Source: Microscillaceae bacterium
GTDB taxonomy: Bacteria; Bacteroidota; Bacteroidia; Cytophagales; Microscillaceae
NCBI GenBank assembly: GCA_025054775.1
Contig: JANWZA010000011.1
Location: forward strand, 1-64,000
Reading direction: 5' to 3'
Length of the DNA: 64,000 bases
Part shown: positions 27,051 to 36,048 of the stretch, piece after piece
Layout of the letters: each line of letters opens with the position of its first letter
Numbering within the stretch: the stretch's first letter is position 1
Program-made: the position numbers and the translations under genes
Notes under the pieces: generated by a model
Databases searched by the model: none
What the model was told of the DNA's origin: nothing
The model's input: only the letters and a program-made list of their open reading frames with translations

Positions 27051-27482
27051 TTACTCATTTTCTGTTTTATCAAGATTATCTAACCAAGCCTCTGCTTGCT
27101 CACGAGAGGAGAAATAATGGGGTGAGTTAGATGCATTTGGGTCTATTTTGGAAGTAATTTGAGTAACTAAACGTGCCACTTTATCTTCGGGAAGAACAAC
27201 AGCAGTATGAGCAGGTTTCGCATTTTGTAGCAAATACTCAGCGCGGCTAATAAGCTTTGAGGCAACTTCTTGGGGAACAACCGTGTATTTAGAGTTATCT
27301 TGCAATGCTGTAAAACCTGGTTTTAGTTTTTCTAAGGCTTGTTGTATTTCTGTCAAATAATTAGGTGCTACTGCTGCGTTTCTCCAAAAACGTTTGTGTG
27401 TAATGTAAAACCTATTCTTGTCTGTATCTATTTCTATTTCGTAATAGTCATTTTTGCTAATTTTTTTTCTCATGGCTGACAT
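27051..27482 (-). CDS. Conserved-looking hypothetical protein
   Basis: I do not recognise this 143-residue protein. It opens with a basic segment and a short beta-rich stretch (DYYEIEIDTDKNRFYITHKRFW). A helical middle follows (YLTEIQQALEKLKPGFTALQ), then a second alpha/beta part ending SSREQAEAWLDNLDKTENE. There is no signal peptide and no membrane helix, so it is cytoplasmic. The pattern of strands, 'xPGFTALxD' and a closing 'SxxEAxxWL' resembles small single-domain Bacteroidota proteins with a SpoIIAA/STAS-like outline, but this is only an impression. A minus-strand TATATTTG box (27523-27516) could be its promoter. Confidence 0.6.
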   Translation of the reverse strand: MSAMRKKISKNDYYEIEIDTDKNRFYITHKRFWRNAAVAPNYLTEIQQALEKLKPGFTALQDNSKYTVVPQEVASKLISRAEYLLQNAKPAHTAVVLPEDKVARLVTQITSKIDPNASNSPHYFSSREQAEAWLDNLDKTENE

Positions 27483-27950
27483 GTGTTTTTAGAATAGCCT
27501 ACAATCAATGACTTGCAAATATAAGTATTTTTTTGCAAAAAATTCAAAAAAAAACAAAAAAATAATCCTAGCCGCTGTGAAGATAACATTATCTTAACTT
27601 TTTGGTAACTATTTAGGTTAGTGAAAAACTTATTATATTGATTACTAGTAAATTATTCTTAACAAAAACTGAAAAAAATGAGGTGGCATTTTAGAATATA
27701 TGATAGTGGTAATTTCTAATAGTAAAACATAAAAAGAAGCATTCTGGTAAAGGTGTTTTTTTTGGAGAAATAAGTAGTTTTTCGGAATAATCGTCTGTTT
27801 CTAGCTCACAAGCAAGTATTTACGCCTTCCATCTGCTTATAAGCCTTACCGACTTGATGATTTTCCTGGCTAAACATCCGTATAAATACCCTTCATTCAT
27901 GAGTATAATTAACTAAATATTCATCACATATTTTAGATTACAACTAAAAC
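27483..27950. other. 468-bp gap containing a possible coding fossil
   Basis: No intact gene. The left part holds the TATATTTG box for the gene to its left. The right part contains the fragment described at 27713-27916. Nothing else stands out. Confidence 0.5.
27713..27916 (+). pseudogene. Possible fossil of a cyclic-nucleotide-binding protein
   Basis: One plus-strand frame reads FLIVKHKKKHSGKGVFFGEI then SSFSE, meets a TAA at 27788, and continues open as SSVSSSQASIYAFHLLISL then TDLMIFLAKHPYKYPSF to a TAA at 27914-27916. The order FLIV...GKG.FFGEIS..S and later a hydrophobic helix before KHP is that of the phosphate cassette and last helix of CNB domains (compare GNFFGEMSLLGG in the MscS-like gene here). 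The Pro-Arg-x-Ala segment is missing. Weak evidence, but better than chance for a gap. Confidence 0.3.
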
Positions 27951-28715
27951 TTAATACATTTTTCTCCTTTTCAAAAGGAAGATAAAACTACGGAGAATAA
28001 TTAGAAAATGATTCCAGAGGTTAGGAAAGAAGCCAAAATGCTTTTTCAAAATACGGTATCGATCTTTAAGTGAATTTTTGAGGTGCCTGCGCGAGAAACC
28101 ACCTTGCAAATAAATACTTAAAATCATTTGTGTATTCACCACGCTACGTGCTCTTTTAAGGCATTGGATTACCCATTCAATATCGGCACTATATGGATAA
28201 GTTTGCCAATCATAGTTTGGAGCAATTGCACGCCTCACAATAAAAGACTGATGACACACCACCATGCCCATTTTCATGCTCTGCCAAGTAAGTGAAGCGG
28301 GGAGTTTGTGCGGTGTTACTTCACTACGCAAGCCTAAGGGTTTGCGGTTCAAATCATGAAACATCGCTTCACCATAATATACATCTGCCCAAGGTTTAGG
28401 CCTAAGGACTTTTGTAAGTGTCTGTTTATCATAAATCTCGTCGCCTGCATTTATAAACCATACGTATTCACCTGTGGCAAGAGCAAGCCCTTTGTTCATA
28501 GCATCATATAGGCCTTGGTCAGGTTCAGAAATTACTTGGGTAATGTATTTTTGGTAAGGATGTATAATTTCCAAAGTTCGGTCTGTTGAGCCACCATCAA
28601 TAATAAGGTATTCTATGTTTGGGTAGGTTTGCTGAGCCACACTTTTGAGGGTAGCTTCAATATAATTTTCAGCATTAAAGGTAACAGTGATGATGCTAAT
28701 CTTGGGTACATTCAT
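27951..28715 (-). CDS. Family 2 glycosyltransferase
   Basis: This 254-residue GT-A fold enzyme of the WcaA/GT2 type transfers a sugar from a nucleotide-sugar to a glycan acceptor. It opens with SIITVTFNAENYIEATLKSV, and continues YPNIEYLIIDGGSTDRTLEI (the nucleotide-binding DGGSTD) and WFINAGDEIYD, where the usual DxD is AGDE, which is normal for this subgroup. The C-terminal part contains a short hydrophobic helix and a basic end. The substrate cannot be read from sequence. It is a lone gene rather than part of a polysaccharide cluster; the nearest related functions are the UDP-sugar dehydrogenase and methyltransferase 27 kb away. Confidence 0.88.
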   Translation of the reverse strand: MNVPKISIITVTFNAENYIEATLKSVAQQTYPNIEYLIIDGGSTDRTLEIIHPYQKYITQVISEPDQGLYDAMNKGLALATGEYVWFINAGDEIYDKQTLTKVLRPKPWADVYYGEAMFHDLNRKPLGLRSEVTPHKLPASLTWQSMKMGMVVCHQSFIVRRAIAPNYDWQTYPYSADIEWVIQCLKRARSVVNTQMILSIYLQGGFSRRHLKNSLKDRYRILKKHFGFFPNLWNHFLIILRSFIFLLKRRKMY

Positions 28716-29053
28716 AGCTTTATTGAGAGGGAAATAAAATAAAAACCAAGAGAATACTTCTAATGAAACAGAATTGTTTATTTTGCACCTATCTATTTAG
28801 GTGAAATGATAAAAATCAGTGGTCAGCATAACACAATACTATTGTTTTTCTCCTCTTTTGAGGAGCAACACACTCTGTCATATAAAATTAGCACACAAGT
28901 AACACGGATTAGGTAGATAAAACCCAATTTTTCAGACTAATCGTTACTAACTAAAAATAGCCAAATAATTAGCTTATTACATTATCCTTACATTGATAGT
29001 ATTGGCATAATTTTTATCTTTATTGATTTTTTTATGTGTTGGTTTTCAATTAC
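28716..29053. other. 338-bp gene-free stretch with small hairpins
   Basis: It holds two short inverted repeats, CACCTA...TAGGTG (about 28788-28805) and CTCCTCTTTTGAGGAG (about 28849-28864), without a downstream T run on either strand. No coding frame or promoter was identified with confidence. Confidence 0.45.
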
Positions 29054-29761
29054 TTACAAACGCCAACCACCTGCTACTTCAAGGTGCGTACCTGTGATGT
29101 AATTACTTTGTGGAGAAAGCAAAAAATTGAGAGCATGGTTGAATTCGGCAAATGTTCCTACACGTCCCGAGGGGATTTCATGCAGAGGTTGGCTTAGGCT
29201 GTTTTCCAATACACCTGGTGAGAGCATATTTACCTGAACATTATAAGGGGCTAATTCCTTAGCAAGGGCCTTAGTAAGCAACCACACACCTGTCTTGGCA
29301 ATAAGATATGGTGTAATGTTAGGTTGTGCTGTGAACTGCCCTACCATAGAAAAACCGATGTTTACAATTTTTCCCCTCTTTTTAGACTTCATGACTTGAA
29401 TAGCCTCGCGGCAGCAATAAAATGTACTATGTAAGTTAGTATTTATGATGGATTGCCATTCAGTAGGACTAATTTCTTGGATATTTTTTTTGAGGTAGTT
29501 ACCTACATTATTTACAAGCACATCTAACTCTCCGATTTCATTTTTTATACAATGAAACATAGCTTGTACTTGGGCGGGTTGGCTCAAATCGGCTTGTATA
29601 CAGTGGGCTTTTTTGCCTTCTGTTTGTAGTTTTTCCTTTAGGGCGCGTGCTTCTTGGTAGCTTTGAGCATAGTGAATAATTACTTCGTAGCCTTGTTGAG
29701 CCAAATATTCAATCATAGCTTTGCCTAGCCCCCTTGCACTTCCTGTAACTAAGGCAAGCAT
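29054..29761 (-). CDS. Short-chain dehydrogenase/reductase (SDR)
   Basis: This 235-residue classical SDR has LVTGSARGLGKAMIEYLAQQ (TGxxxGxG cofactor loop), DVLVNNVGNY (NNxG), a serine in KIVNIGFSMVG, and the catalytic YLIAK (YxxxK). It ends VNMLSPGVLENS and YITGTHLEVAGGWRL, as in 3-oxoacyl-ACP reductase relatives. An NADPH preference is likely from the loop but not proven, and the substrate is unknown. It starts two bases after the siaC stop codon, so it is co-transcribed with siaB and siaC. That linkage is unusual and suggests a shared regulon rather than a metabolic partner. Confidence 0.88.
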   Translation of the reverse strand: MLALVTGSARGLGKAMIEYLAQQGYEVIIHYAQSYQEARALKEKLQTEGKKAHCIQADLSQPAQVQAMFHCIKNEIGELDVLVNNVGNYLKKNIQEISPTEWQSIINTNLHSTFYCCREAIQVMKSKKRGKIVNIGFSMVGQFTAQPNITPYLIAKTGVWLLTKALAKELAPYNVQVNMLSPGVLENSLSQPLHEIPSGRVGTFAEFNHALNFLLSPQSNYITGTHLEVAGGWRL

Positions 29762-29763
29762 AA

Positions 29764-30150
29764 CTAATAAACAAGCGTTTCAAAGTGAACATCTAATTGA
29801 ACTATATCTTGAAAATCTTTACCCTCTTGCATCAAATCCTCATTATCTTCAGGATAGTACCAATAGATCTGTAAAGGAGCTTTGAGGGAATAATTTTTTA
29901 ATATCTTAAACATTTTGAGAATACTTTTAGACGTGCTACTATTGTAATATAAAAATTTGAAGTTGAATACCAAGGGCTCGCTATATGTCTCTGCAAATTC
30001 CTCTAACCAATTCAGAATAGGGCTGTAATACTCGTCTGTGTCTTCCATAAAAGATTCACCTCCAATTTCAAATACCATAAGGTTAAGATCAAAATTGACA
30101 TAAGGAGTAGCAAACTCGCCTGTGCAATCCTCAATAACAAGACTTTGCAT
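29764..30150 (-). CDS. siaC: SiaC-family regulatory phosphoprotein (DUF1987)
   Basis: The protein has 128 residues. The family forms a small alpha/beta protein that is phosphorylated on a Ser/Thr by the SiaB kinase. In Pseudomonas the unphosphorylated form binds and activates a diguanylate cyclase and so controls aggregation and biofilm. Family features seen here are an acidic start (TGEFATPYVNFDLNLMVFEI), a run GGESFMEDTDEYYSPILNWL, and the phospho-site region YYNSSTSKSILKMF. The PP2C phosphatase SiaA is not in the window. It lies 58 bases after siaB and 2 bases before the SDR. The substrate residue among the Ser/Thr cluster cannot be fixed by eye. Confidence 0.8.
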   Translation of the reverse strand: MQSLVIEDCTGEFATPYVNFDLNLMVFEIGGESFMEDTDEYYSPILNWLEEFAETYSEPLVFNFKFLYYNSSTSKSILKMFKILKNYSLKAPLQIYWYYPEDNEDLMQEGKDFQDIVQLDVHFETLVY

Positions 30151-30208
30151 AAATTTTGTCGTAAAAAGTTTTAATTAAGGAATTAAAAAGTTGAAGTAGC
30201 ATATGGAT

Positions 30209-30814
30209 TTAAGATTTAGCAACAGAAACCGAGACTTGAAAAACTGCTCTTTCGGTATCCAAAGGTAGAATGTGATAGTCTAATTTATTTTTAGCTATCA
30301 GGGCTACCTGCACCAAGCCGATATTTGCTCCTGCCTTTCGGTTAATTTCAGTGGATTTTTCAAGTAACTGATTCTTGAACTTACGAAGTTCCTCTGTATT
30401 AAGATTGTTGATTTCTTCACATCGAGTTTTGAGCAGGTAAACTTGTTGTTGTGTTACTAAATTAGTTGTAGTAATTTCATAAGTGTCTTTGTATTCTTTT
30501 ACTAAAACTAAACCAATAGCTTCGTTTTTATCAAAAATGGCTCTATCTGCAGAGTAGAGAGCAATATTTTGTGCCATCTCTGTAAAAATCGTATGTACTT
30601 TCCAGTGGGAAGGTTTGCTGCGGTCTAACTTTTTGCGTAAATATTGCGTGAGGCTTCCTACCAATGCGTTATTCAGCGTTCCTTGGTAATACAAGAGTAT
30701 CTTTTCGCAATTTCTTGTATCTTTGTTATCTTTATTCCTAGTAATATAAAGGTGAATAGCGTTGTTCATTACTGGCATATGGTAGGTATAAGAAAAAATA
30801 GAATTTTCATGCAT
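30209..30814 (-). CDS. siaB: SiaB-family protein kinase (DUF6272)
   Basis: The protein has 201 residues. It has the GHKL-type kinase outline of SiaB: a first beta/alpha part with LLYYQGTLNNALVGSLTQYL, then the N-box-like TIFTEMAQNIALYSA with the conserved Glu and Asn, and a glycine-bearing end segment RKAGANIGLVQVALIA. In the known system it phosphorylates SiaC. ATG codons at residues 12 and 15 are alternative starts. It is the first gene of the siaB-siaC-SDR operon. No promoter match was found in the 81 bases before the phosphoesterase gene. The pairing with a DUF1987 gene makes the assignment firm even though the sequence is divergent. Confidence 0.75.
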   Translation of the reverse strand: MHENSIFSYTYHMPVMNNAIHLYITRNKDNKDTRNCEKILLYYQGTLNNALVGSLTQYLRKKLDRSKPSHWKVHTIFTEMAQNIALYSADRAIFDKNEAIGLVLVKEYKDTYEITTTNLVTQQQVYLLKTRCEEINNLNTEELRKFKNQLLEKSTEINRKAGANIGLVQVALIAKNKLDYHILPLDTERAVFQVSVSVAKS

Positions 30815-30895
30815 ATATTACACGAAGGCACTGAAATGTAAACTGTTTTTTGTTTTTTTTTCAAAAAAATACATTTTTTCAAAGTCATGCAAAAA

Positions 30896-31756
30896 TTATT
30901 TTTTGTAAGGCAAAGCTTGTGCTATGGTCAAATACTCGGGTTCTATTTTAATATTTTTGTCTAATTGTTCGTTCTCTTGTTCAAGAGTAGTATGTTCGTT
31001 TTCCAGAAGCGATAAAAGCCAATCCTTGTAGTAAATGAGTTCCCAGTTGCCATCATAGTCTTCTACGAGTGCAGTCATAGACTCTACCCAATCCCCTGAA
31101 TTCATGTAAAGCAAGCCTCCTTCCATTTCTTTCATAGCGGGCTTATGAATATGCCCACAAACTATTCCATCGCATTGCTTAGTACGGGCAAATTCGGTAA
31201 GTTGTTTTTCATAAGCTGATATTTTATTAACAGCCGATTTCACCTTTCCTTTGATATATTGCGAAAAAGAGTATGGTTCTTTTCCACGCCAGCGTCGGTA
31301 TTGGTTATAGAATTTGTTAAGCCAAAGCAAAAGATTATAGCCAGCAGAGCCTAATTTGGCTATCCATTTCATATGAGTGGTTACATTATCGAAAATATCA
31401 CCGTGTACCACAAAAAGGCGTTTATCTTTACTTTCCAAAATGCAATCCTGCTGGATAAATAAATTACCCACTTGCAGTGGCATAAACTCTTCTAAAAACT
31501 CGTCATGATTGCCGCGCAAGTAGGTTACTCTGGTATTATACATTTCCATCATTCGCATGATTACTTTTACAAAGCGTGTATGGCGAGCTTTCCACTTACC
31601 TGATTTGCGGAGTTCCCAAGCATCTATCATATCACCATTCATGATTAAATGGTCGCAAGTATTTTTGAGTAGAAACTTTACAATTTCCTCTACTTTAGAA
31701 CTTGCTGTGCCAAGGTGCAAGTCTGAAATGATAATGGTTCTATAATGCTTGTGCAT
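30896..31756 (-). CDS. UDP-2,3-diacylglucosamine diphosphatase-like metallophosphoesterase
   Basis: The protein has 286 residues. The calcineurin-type metal ligands are complete: IISDLHLGTASS (DxH), MNGDMIDAW (GD), YLRGNHDEFLEEF (GNHD), VVHGDIFD (the usual H) and GIVCGHIHKPAM (GHxH). The arrangement and the WxxRHTRF...GNHDE block match LpxH/LpxG-type enzymes that hydrolyse UDP-2,3-diacylglucosamine in lipid A synthesis. The C-terminal ~50 residues are acidic. A minus-strand TATATTTG box lies at 31835-31828. Several Bacteroidota carry a family of such phosphoesterases, so the lipid A role is likely rather than proven. Confidence 0.85.
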   Translation of the reverse strand: MHKHYRTIIISDLHLGTASSKVEEIVKFLLKNTCDHLIMNGDMIDAWELRKSGKWKARHTRFVKVIMRMMEMYNTRVTYLRGNHDEFLEEFMPLQVGNLFIQQDCILESKDKRLFVVHGDIFDNVTTHMKWIAKLGSAGYNLLLWLNKFYNQYRRWRGKEPYSFSQYIKGKVKSAVNKISAYEKQLTEFARTKQCDGIVCGHIHKPAMKEMEGGLLYMNSGDWVESMTALVEDYDGNWELIYYKDWLLSLLENEHTTLEQENEQLDKNIKIEPEYLTIAQALPYKK

Positions 31757-31962
31757 ATTTCGTAATACTTTGCGAATGATGGCTTTATAGTGTTGAATGC
31801 AATAAATAAAAAAGAGAAAAAGCTTTGCAAATATATAAATCTATAGAACTCCGTTACATTAACAGGTAGCTTCAAGCTAATTTTCTACAAAATACAAGAA
31901 AACCCTTCTTTTGATATCTTTGTAATTAGATGCCTGTTTAGAAGACAAATAATTTTGAGAAC

Positions 31963-32604
31963 TTACAAAAACCTTTGAGCAATTTCTTTAAGAGTATCAT
32001 CTATTTTGGTTTTATTACCTGCTTCTCCTATGGCTTTGAATTCCCAACTATTATCATCTTTACGTACCAACTTACCCAAAATCATAGCCACCTTTTTCTT
32101 AAACTGCTCTTCGGCAGAGAGATTAAAGGTGGCAAAAATTTCGGTAATATGGCGTGGGCTTTCTCCTTCAAAGATACGAATTTTAGAATAGGGGATTTGC
32201 CTAAAGTCATGCCCTTTATAGGAATTAAGGAAAAAAACAATTTGATGTATATTTGGCGACACTTGGCTCAATTTTACTTGTATAATTTCGTTGTCCAAAT
32301 TATCGTCTCCGAATACGTCTCCTGTGCGGTCATCCCCACTATGCCTTACTGCTCCATCTTTAGATTTAAGGTTGTGGTAATATACAATGTCTACTAGTCT
32401 GTTTTGTTTGTCATACATAGCTACACTACCATCTAAATCCACGGTCTCTTTTTGGCTCACCAAGCCAAATAAGGATTTACGAGTTATGCAGCCCCAATTC
32501 AACCCTACATAAATATTCTCTAATTTTTTCCCTTGTTTCTCTAAGGTAACGGCATTACCTTTTTCTAATTCAATACCTTTACTTTTATCATCTATGGTAT
32601 TCAT
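31963..32604 (-). CDS. TerD-family stress protein
   Basis: This 213-residue protein has the calcium-binding TerD fold found in tellurite/stress resistance clusters. It shows the opening KGNAVTLEKQGKKLENIYVG LNWG (in sequence), then VDLDGSVAMYDKQNRLVDIV with the acidic calcium site, and AVRHSGDDRTGD with the second Asp-rich loop, followed by the typical end FKAIGEAGNKT. TerD-type proteins in Bacteroidota often occur singly; here no terA/C/E or other partner is near. A TerB-like protein lies 20 kb away. Its specific role is unknown; calcium binding is inferred from the conserved acidic loops. Confidence 0.88.
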   Translation of the reverse strand: MNTIDDKSKGIELEKGNAVTLEKQGKKLENIYVGLNWGCITRKSLFGLVSQKETVDLDGSVAMYDKQNRLVDIVYYHNLKSKDGAVRHSGDDRTGDVFGDDNLDNEIIQVKLSQVSPNIHQIVFFLNSYKGHDFRQIPYSKIRIFEGESPRHITEIFATFNLSAEEQFKKKVAMILGKLVRKDDNSWEFKAIGEAGNKTKIDDTLKEIAQRFL

Positions 32605-32771
32605 TGGTGTAAAATTGTTTTTCTAAATGAAGTTTATACGTAAAGATAGTTTTTTTGAAAAAAATAGTACAGTTTGATACGGTTATTTTATGAATGCGAG
32701 GAGTGTCAATTCATAGTTTGGTAATTTTTGAAACTATTTTTTTTGCAAGAGATATTTTTTTTTCTAATTAT

Positions 32772-34997
32772 TCAAATACTCTTGAATATCAAACTTTGGA
32801 AATTTTTATTACTTAATAGTTGCTCATAGTTTCCGATAGCAGCTACTTCTCCTTTATCCATTAGCATTACTTTGTCGCAGGCGGAGAGTAGAATAGGATC
32901 ATCAGCCATACTTAAAATGATTAAGTTCCATCCATTAGACTTGTCTTGTAAGAAGGATAGAATTTTCATTTTTTCTCTTTTAGAAATGTGTTCAGAAAAG
33001 TCGTTAATAATTAATATTTTAGGTCTTGCTGCTACGCAACGTGCCAAGATTAATTTAGTAACTATGCCACTAGAAAGATGTTTTCCTGATGCTCCTACAA
33101 TGGTATATAGCCCGTCAGGTAAGCTAGCGATATAGTCAGCAAGTCCTACGTTTTGAATTGCCCATACTACATCATTATATTGAATACTACCTCGCCCCAT
33201 AGTAATGTTATCTAGGATAGTTCCATAAAAAATACCATCTTCTGAGAGGTCTTTACTGATGGCTTCGCGTAGGACATTTAGATTCAAATCTCTAATTGAG
33301 GCATGGTTAATAGTAACAATTCCTTCGTAATCTTCCAGTGCTCCTGCTAATACTTTTACTAAAGTATGTTTCCCTGAATTATTCGGACCGACAATACACA
33401 AACTTTCGCCGGGTAATACCTCAAAACTTACTCCTTTAAGTGAATATTCTTTGCTGTCAGGATATTTGTATTTTAGCCCTTTGACTTGAATATGTACTCC
33501 TTCTTTGTACTCATCAAGCAAAATTTTCAAACCCTCTTGTCTTTCAAGAGGCAGGTCAGTTACTTGTCCTAACTTATCTAGCCCTGTAAGCAAATCATAC
33601 ATTACATCAATACTCAAAATTAACTTTTCTACCGAACCTACTACTAGAATAATAACCACCTCTGAAGCTACGAACTGCCCCAAGGTAATTTGCCGCTCTA
33701 CCACTAACACTGTACCTAAAACGAGCAAGCCTCCTGTAATAATAGTTTTGAACAAGAGCATATTGATAAACTGCGAAAGCAATATGCGGAAGTGTGATTT
33801 ACGATAGTACAAATAGCTGTTCACATAGTCGTCCATTTTTTGAATGGGTAGGTTAGTATTTCCTGCCTGCTTAAACGAACTAATAGCTCGTGCTAATTCT
33901 TCTAACCAAAAAGCTATTTTATATTTGTATTTTGACTCCATGATGGAAGTCTTCAAGCCATTAGGGCCTGTTACATAAAAAATAGCAATCACAATTGCTA
34001 AAACAAATATACTGAAAATCAGAAAGAAGGGGTGGTATAAGGAGAGTAACAATAAGCCGAAAGTAATTTGAAGAATAGCACCTGTAATATCAATAAAAAA
34101 TTTGGGCAACCCTTTTTGGACAGTAATTACGTCAAAAAAGCGGTTCATAAGCTCAGGGGGATAGATATGCTCAAAAGCTGAGTTTTTAATACGGGTGATG
34201 CGAAAGGCCAACTCAAAGGAAGCCTTAGCGAATATGCGTTGCTGTAAAATTTCAACCAAAGTGATTTGCATAATTTGTAGAGCGCCTGCCAAAACAATAC
34301 CCAAAATAACCAGAGTAATCAGTACTACTACCGAGCTAAAAAACATCCCTCCTGAAATTTGGCTTATAGTGGCTTGTACGCCCAAAGGAAGTGAGAGACT
34401 TATAATTCCTACTACAATAGCATACATATAGACGTAGAAAATGTCTTTCTTTTCGTTGTTAAGTAATCTAAATAGTCGTTGTACTGGGTGGAGTTTCTTA
34501 CGTTCTTCTTCTTTGCTGTAGTAGTCGGTTACTACGTAATCCAAAGGAAATACTGTTAGGAATATGACTTGTCCGTCCAAAAGAGGATTGGCTGAGTCTT
34601 CGTATACTACTAATGACTCAAAGAAGGCATCTTCACCCTTAAACTCCACTGAATCGCCACTAGAGAAGTCATAAAAGTGGATTTCATTTTTTTCATCAGT
34701 ATAAATTACAATAGGAGTTATTTCATCTTGGCTATTTTTGCTAAAAACTAGAATAGGGTGATGTATATCTTGTAAAAATTTGCTAATTTTCTTTTGGTCT
34801 TTGGGGATATAGTTTCGTAAAATAGCGAGATTTATCTTTTCTCCTTTTTGTATAAGGTGGTCAATGAAGCGTCCTATTTCACGCTTACCGTACTCAATAT
34901 GTTCTGCATATTTGTCTTTCAGGTCAAAATAGTTAAACTCACGGTCAGAGAGTTCGGCTAATTTGATAATAATTTTATCTATTTGTGCTGTATTCAT
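32772..34997 (-). CDS. ABC exporter-type protein with a degraded ATPase domain
   Basis: The protein has 741 residues. Residues ~1-190 are a soluble region without a C39 peptidase Cys. About 190-460 are the six-helix transmembrane domain of type IV exporters (SLPLGVQATISQISGGMFFS). About 500-741 form the nucleotide-binding domain. Its motifs are damaged: Walker A reads GPNNSGKHT (His544 where Ser/Thr is expected), the signature is LSSG (Gly644) instead of LSGGQ, Walker B ends INDF (Asp666 then Phe instead of the catalytic Glu), and the H-switch histidine is Ser696 (ILSMADD). It may bind ATP but should not hydrolyse it well, so it may be a regulatory or half-site partner. A promoter with TTTG and TATCTTTG lies upstream. 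Confidence 0.85.
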   Translation of the reverse strand: MNTAQIDKIIIKLAELSDREFNYFDLKDKYAEHIEYGKREIGRFIDHLIQKGEKINLAILRNYIPKDQKKISKFLQDIHHPILVFSKNSQDEITPIVIYTDEKNEIHFYDFSSGDSVEFKGEDAFFESLVVYEDSANPLLDGQVIFLTVFPLDYVVTDYYSKEEERKKLHPVQRLFRLLNNEKKDIFYVYMYAIVVGIISLSLPLGVQATISQISGGMFFSSVVVLITLVILGIVLAGALQIMQITLVEILQQRIFAKASFELAFRITRIKNSAFEHIYPPELMNRFFDVITVQKGLPKFFIDITGAILQITFGLLLLSLYHPFFLIFSIFVLAIVIAIFYVTGPNGLKTSIMESKYKYKIAFWLEELARAISSFKQAGNTNLPIQKMDDYVNSYLYYRKSHFRILLSQFINMLLFKTIITGGLLVLGTVLVVERQITLGQFVASEVVIILVVGSVEKLILSIDVMYDLLTGLDKLGQVTDLPLERQEGLKILLDEYKEGVHIQVKGLKYKYPDSKEYSLKGVSFEVLPGESLCIVGPNNSGKHTLVKVLAGALEDYEGIVTINHASIRDLNLNVLREAISKDLSEDGIFYGTILDNITMGRGSIQYNDVVWAIQNVGLADYIASLPDGLYTIVGASGKHLSSGIVTKLILARCVAARPKILIINDFSEHISKREKMKILSFLQDKSNGWNLIILSMADDPILLSACDKVMLMDKGEVAAIGNYEQLLSNKNFQSLIFKSI

Positions 34998-35049
34998 AGA
35001 TGCTTCAATGTATTGCCAAGGGAGTCGTTAAATGCATGCTTTTATATTA

Positions 35050-35083
35050 CAAAGATAATCTATATTTTAGAAAAAACCTCAAA
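35050..35083 (-). promoter_or_regulatory. Promoter of the degenerate ABC exporter gene
   Basis: On the minus strand, TTTG (35083-35080) and TATCTTTG (35057-35050) are separated by 22 bases. Transcription should start about 45 bases before the ATG at 34997. Confidence 0.6.
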
Positions 35084-35178
35084 AGCTGATTTTATGTTTG
35101 AGAGGCTTTTTAGGATGTATGTTCAAATACCTTTATATTTTTCTTGCAAAATATTAGCCAAAAATAGATTATCGTAGG

Positions 35179-35802
35179 TTATTCATCAACTAGAAATAGG
35201 GTGAGTTCTTTTGGGCCGTGTGCTCCTAGGACTAGGGTTTTTTCAATATCCGCTGTTTGGCTGGGACCAGAAATAACACTTATCAAAGAAGGGAAAGAGG
35301 AGTAACTTTGTTGCAAATTATGCAAAGCAGAAGCCACATCGGGGGTTACTTGGGAAGTAAAAGCTACAACAATATGAATAGGTGGATAAATAGTAAGGCT
35401 ACGAGTTTGGTGGCTACTTACCACAATGCTTCCTGTACGAGCAATAAGGCTTTCGCATAGAGTAATAGCTCCTTCTATCGCAGTAATTTCTGTAAGGTCG
35501 GGAATAAAAGTTATATTTATTAACTTTAATAATTCTTGTAAATAAGGCTCAACCACGTGAATCTGACGTAGTGAACGCTTTTGTAAATAGTGCTTTAGGT
35601 CTAAAAGAAATTGCTCTAAATTTTCACAAAAGAACAAATCAACTTTGGCTTTGCTGAATTCTTGGGCAAATTGTACCACCAAATCTTGCTCTTCAGAGGG
35701 CTGATAAATGGGTTGTGTAAAATCAGGTTTTGCCAACTTTTGGGCAGTCGGCTGTTGGAGAGCTTGTCGAACACGTGCTAAAATATTGTCTCTGGCACTC
35801 AT
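35179..35802 (-). CDS. LutC/YkgG-family LUD-domain protein
   Basis: This 207-residue protein has the LUD fold of lactate-utilisation subunit C. The signature near the end reads ISGPSQTADIEKTLVLGAHG. EGAITLCESLIARTGSIV is another conserved block with its Arg-Thr-Gly. LutC works with the iron-sulfur proteins LutA and LutB to oxidise L-lactate in Bacillus, but neither is adjacent, so its partners must lie elsewhere. In Cytophagales such stand-alone copies are common. A clear promoter precedes it. Confidence 0.88.
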   Translation of the reverse strand: MSARDNILARVRQALQQPTAQKLAKPDFTQPIYQPSEEQDLVVQFAQEFSKAKVDLFFCENLEQFLLDLKHYLQKRSLRQIHVVEPYLQELLKLINITFIPDLTEITAIEGAITLCESLIARTGSIVVSSHQTRSLTIYPPIHIVVAFTSQVTPDVASALHNLQQSYSSFPSLISVISGPSQTADIEKTLVLGAHGPKELTLFLVDE

Positions 35803-35851
35803 TGAGTTTAGGTTGAGGCATTTTCATGCAGGCTAAATTAGCTATGACTTG

Positions 35852-35882
35852 CAAAAATAGTTATTTTGCCAAATATTAGCAA
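35852..35882 (-). promoter_or_regulatory. Promoter of the LUD gene
   Basis: On the minus strand, TTG (35882-35880), a 20-base spacer and TATTTTTG (35859-35852) match the Bacteroidota consensus, about 50 bases before the ATG at 35802. Confidence 0.65.
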
Positions 35883-36048
35883 TATAAACTACGTAGTTTG
35901 CTCTTTATATTTTGTATAGGAGCAGCGGATTTGCTTTTTCAGCATACAAGCGCGATAGAGTTTATCTTAGATGTAAATTTTTCAGATGATTAGGTATAAT
36001 TAAGATTTTAAGTAAATGTAGTTTTAGAAGTAAAGTTAGCCTTAGAGT

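Noticed and set aside
31914-31921. Plus-strand TATCTTTG box as a promoter
   Set aside because: No plus-strand gene lies downstream within a reasonable distance, so it is probably a chance match.
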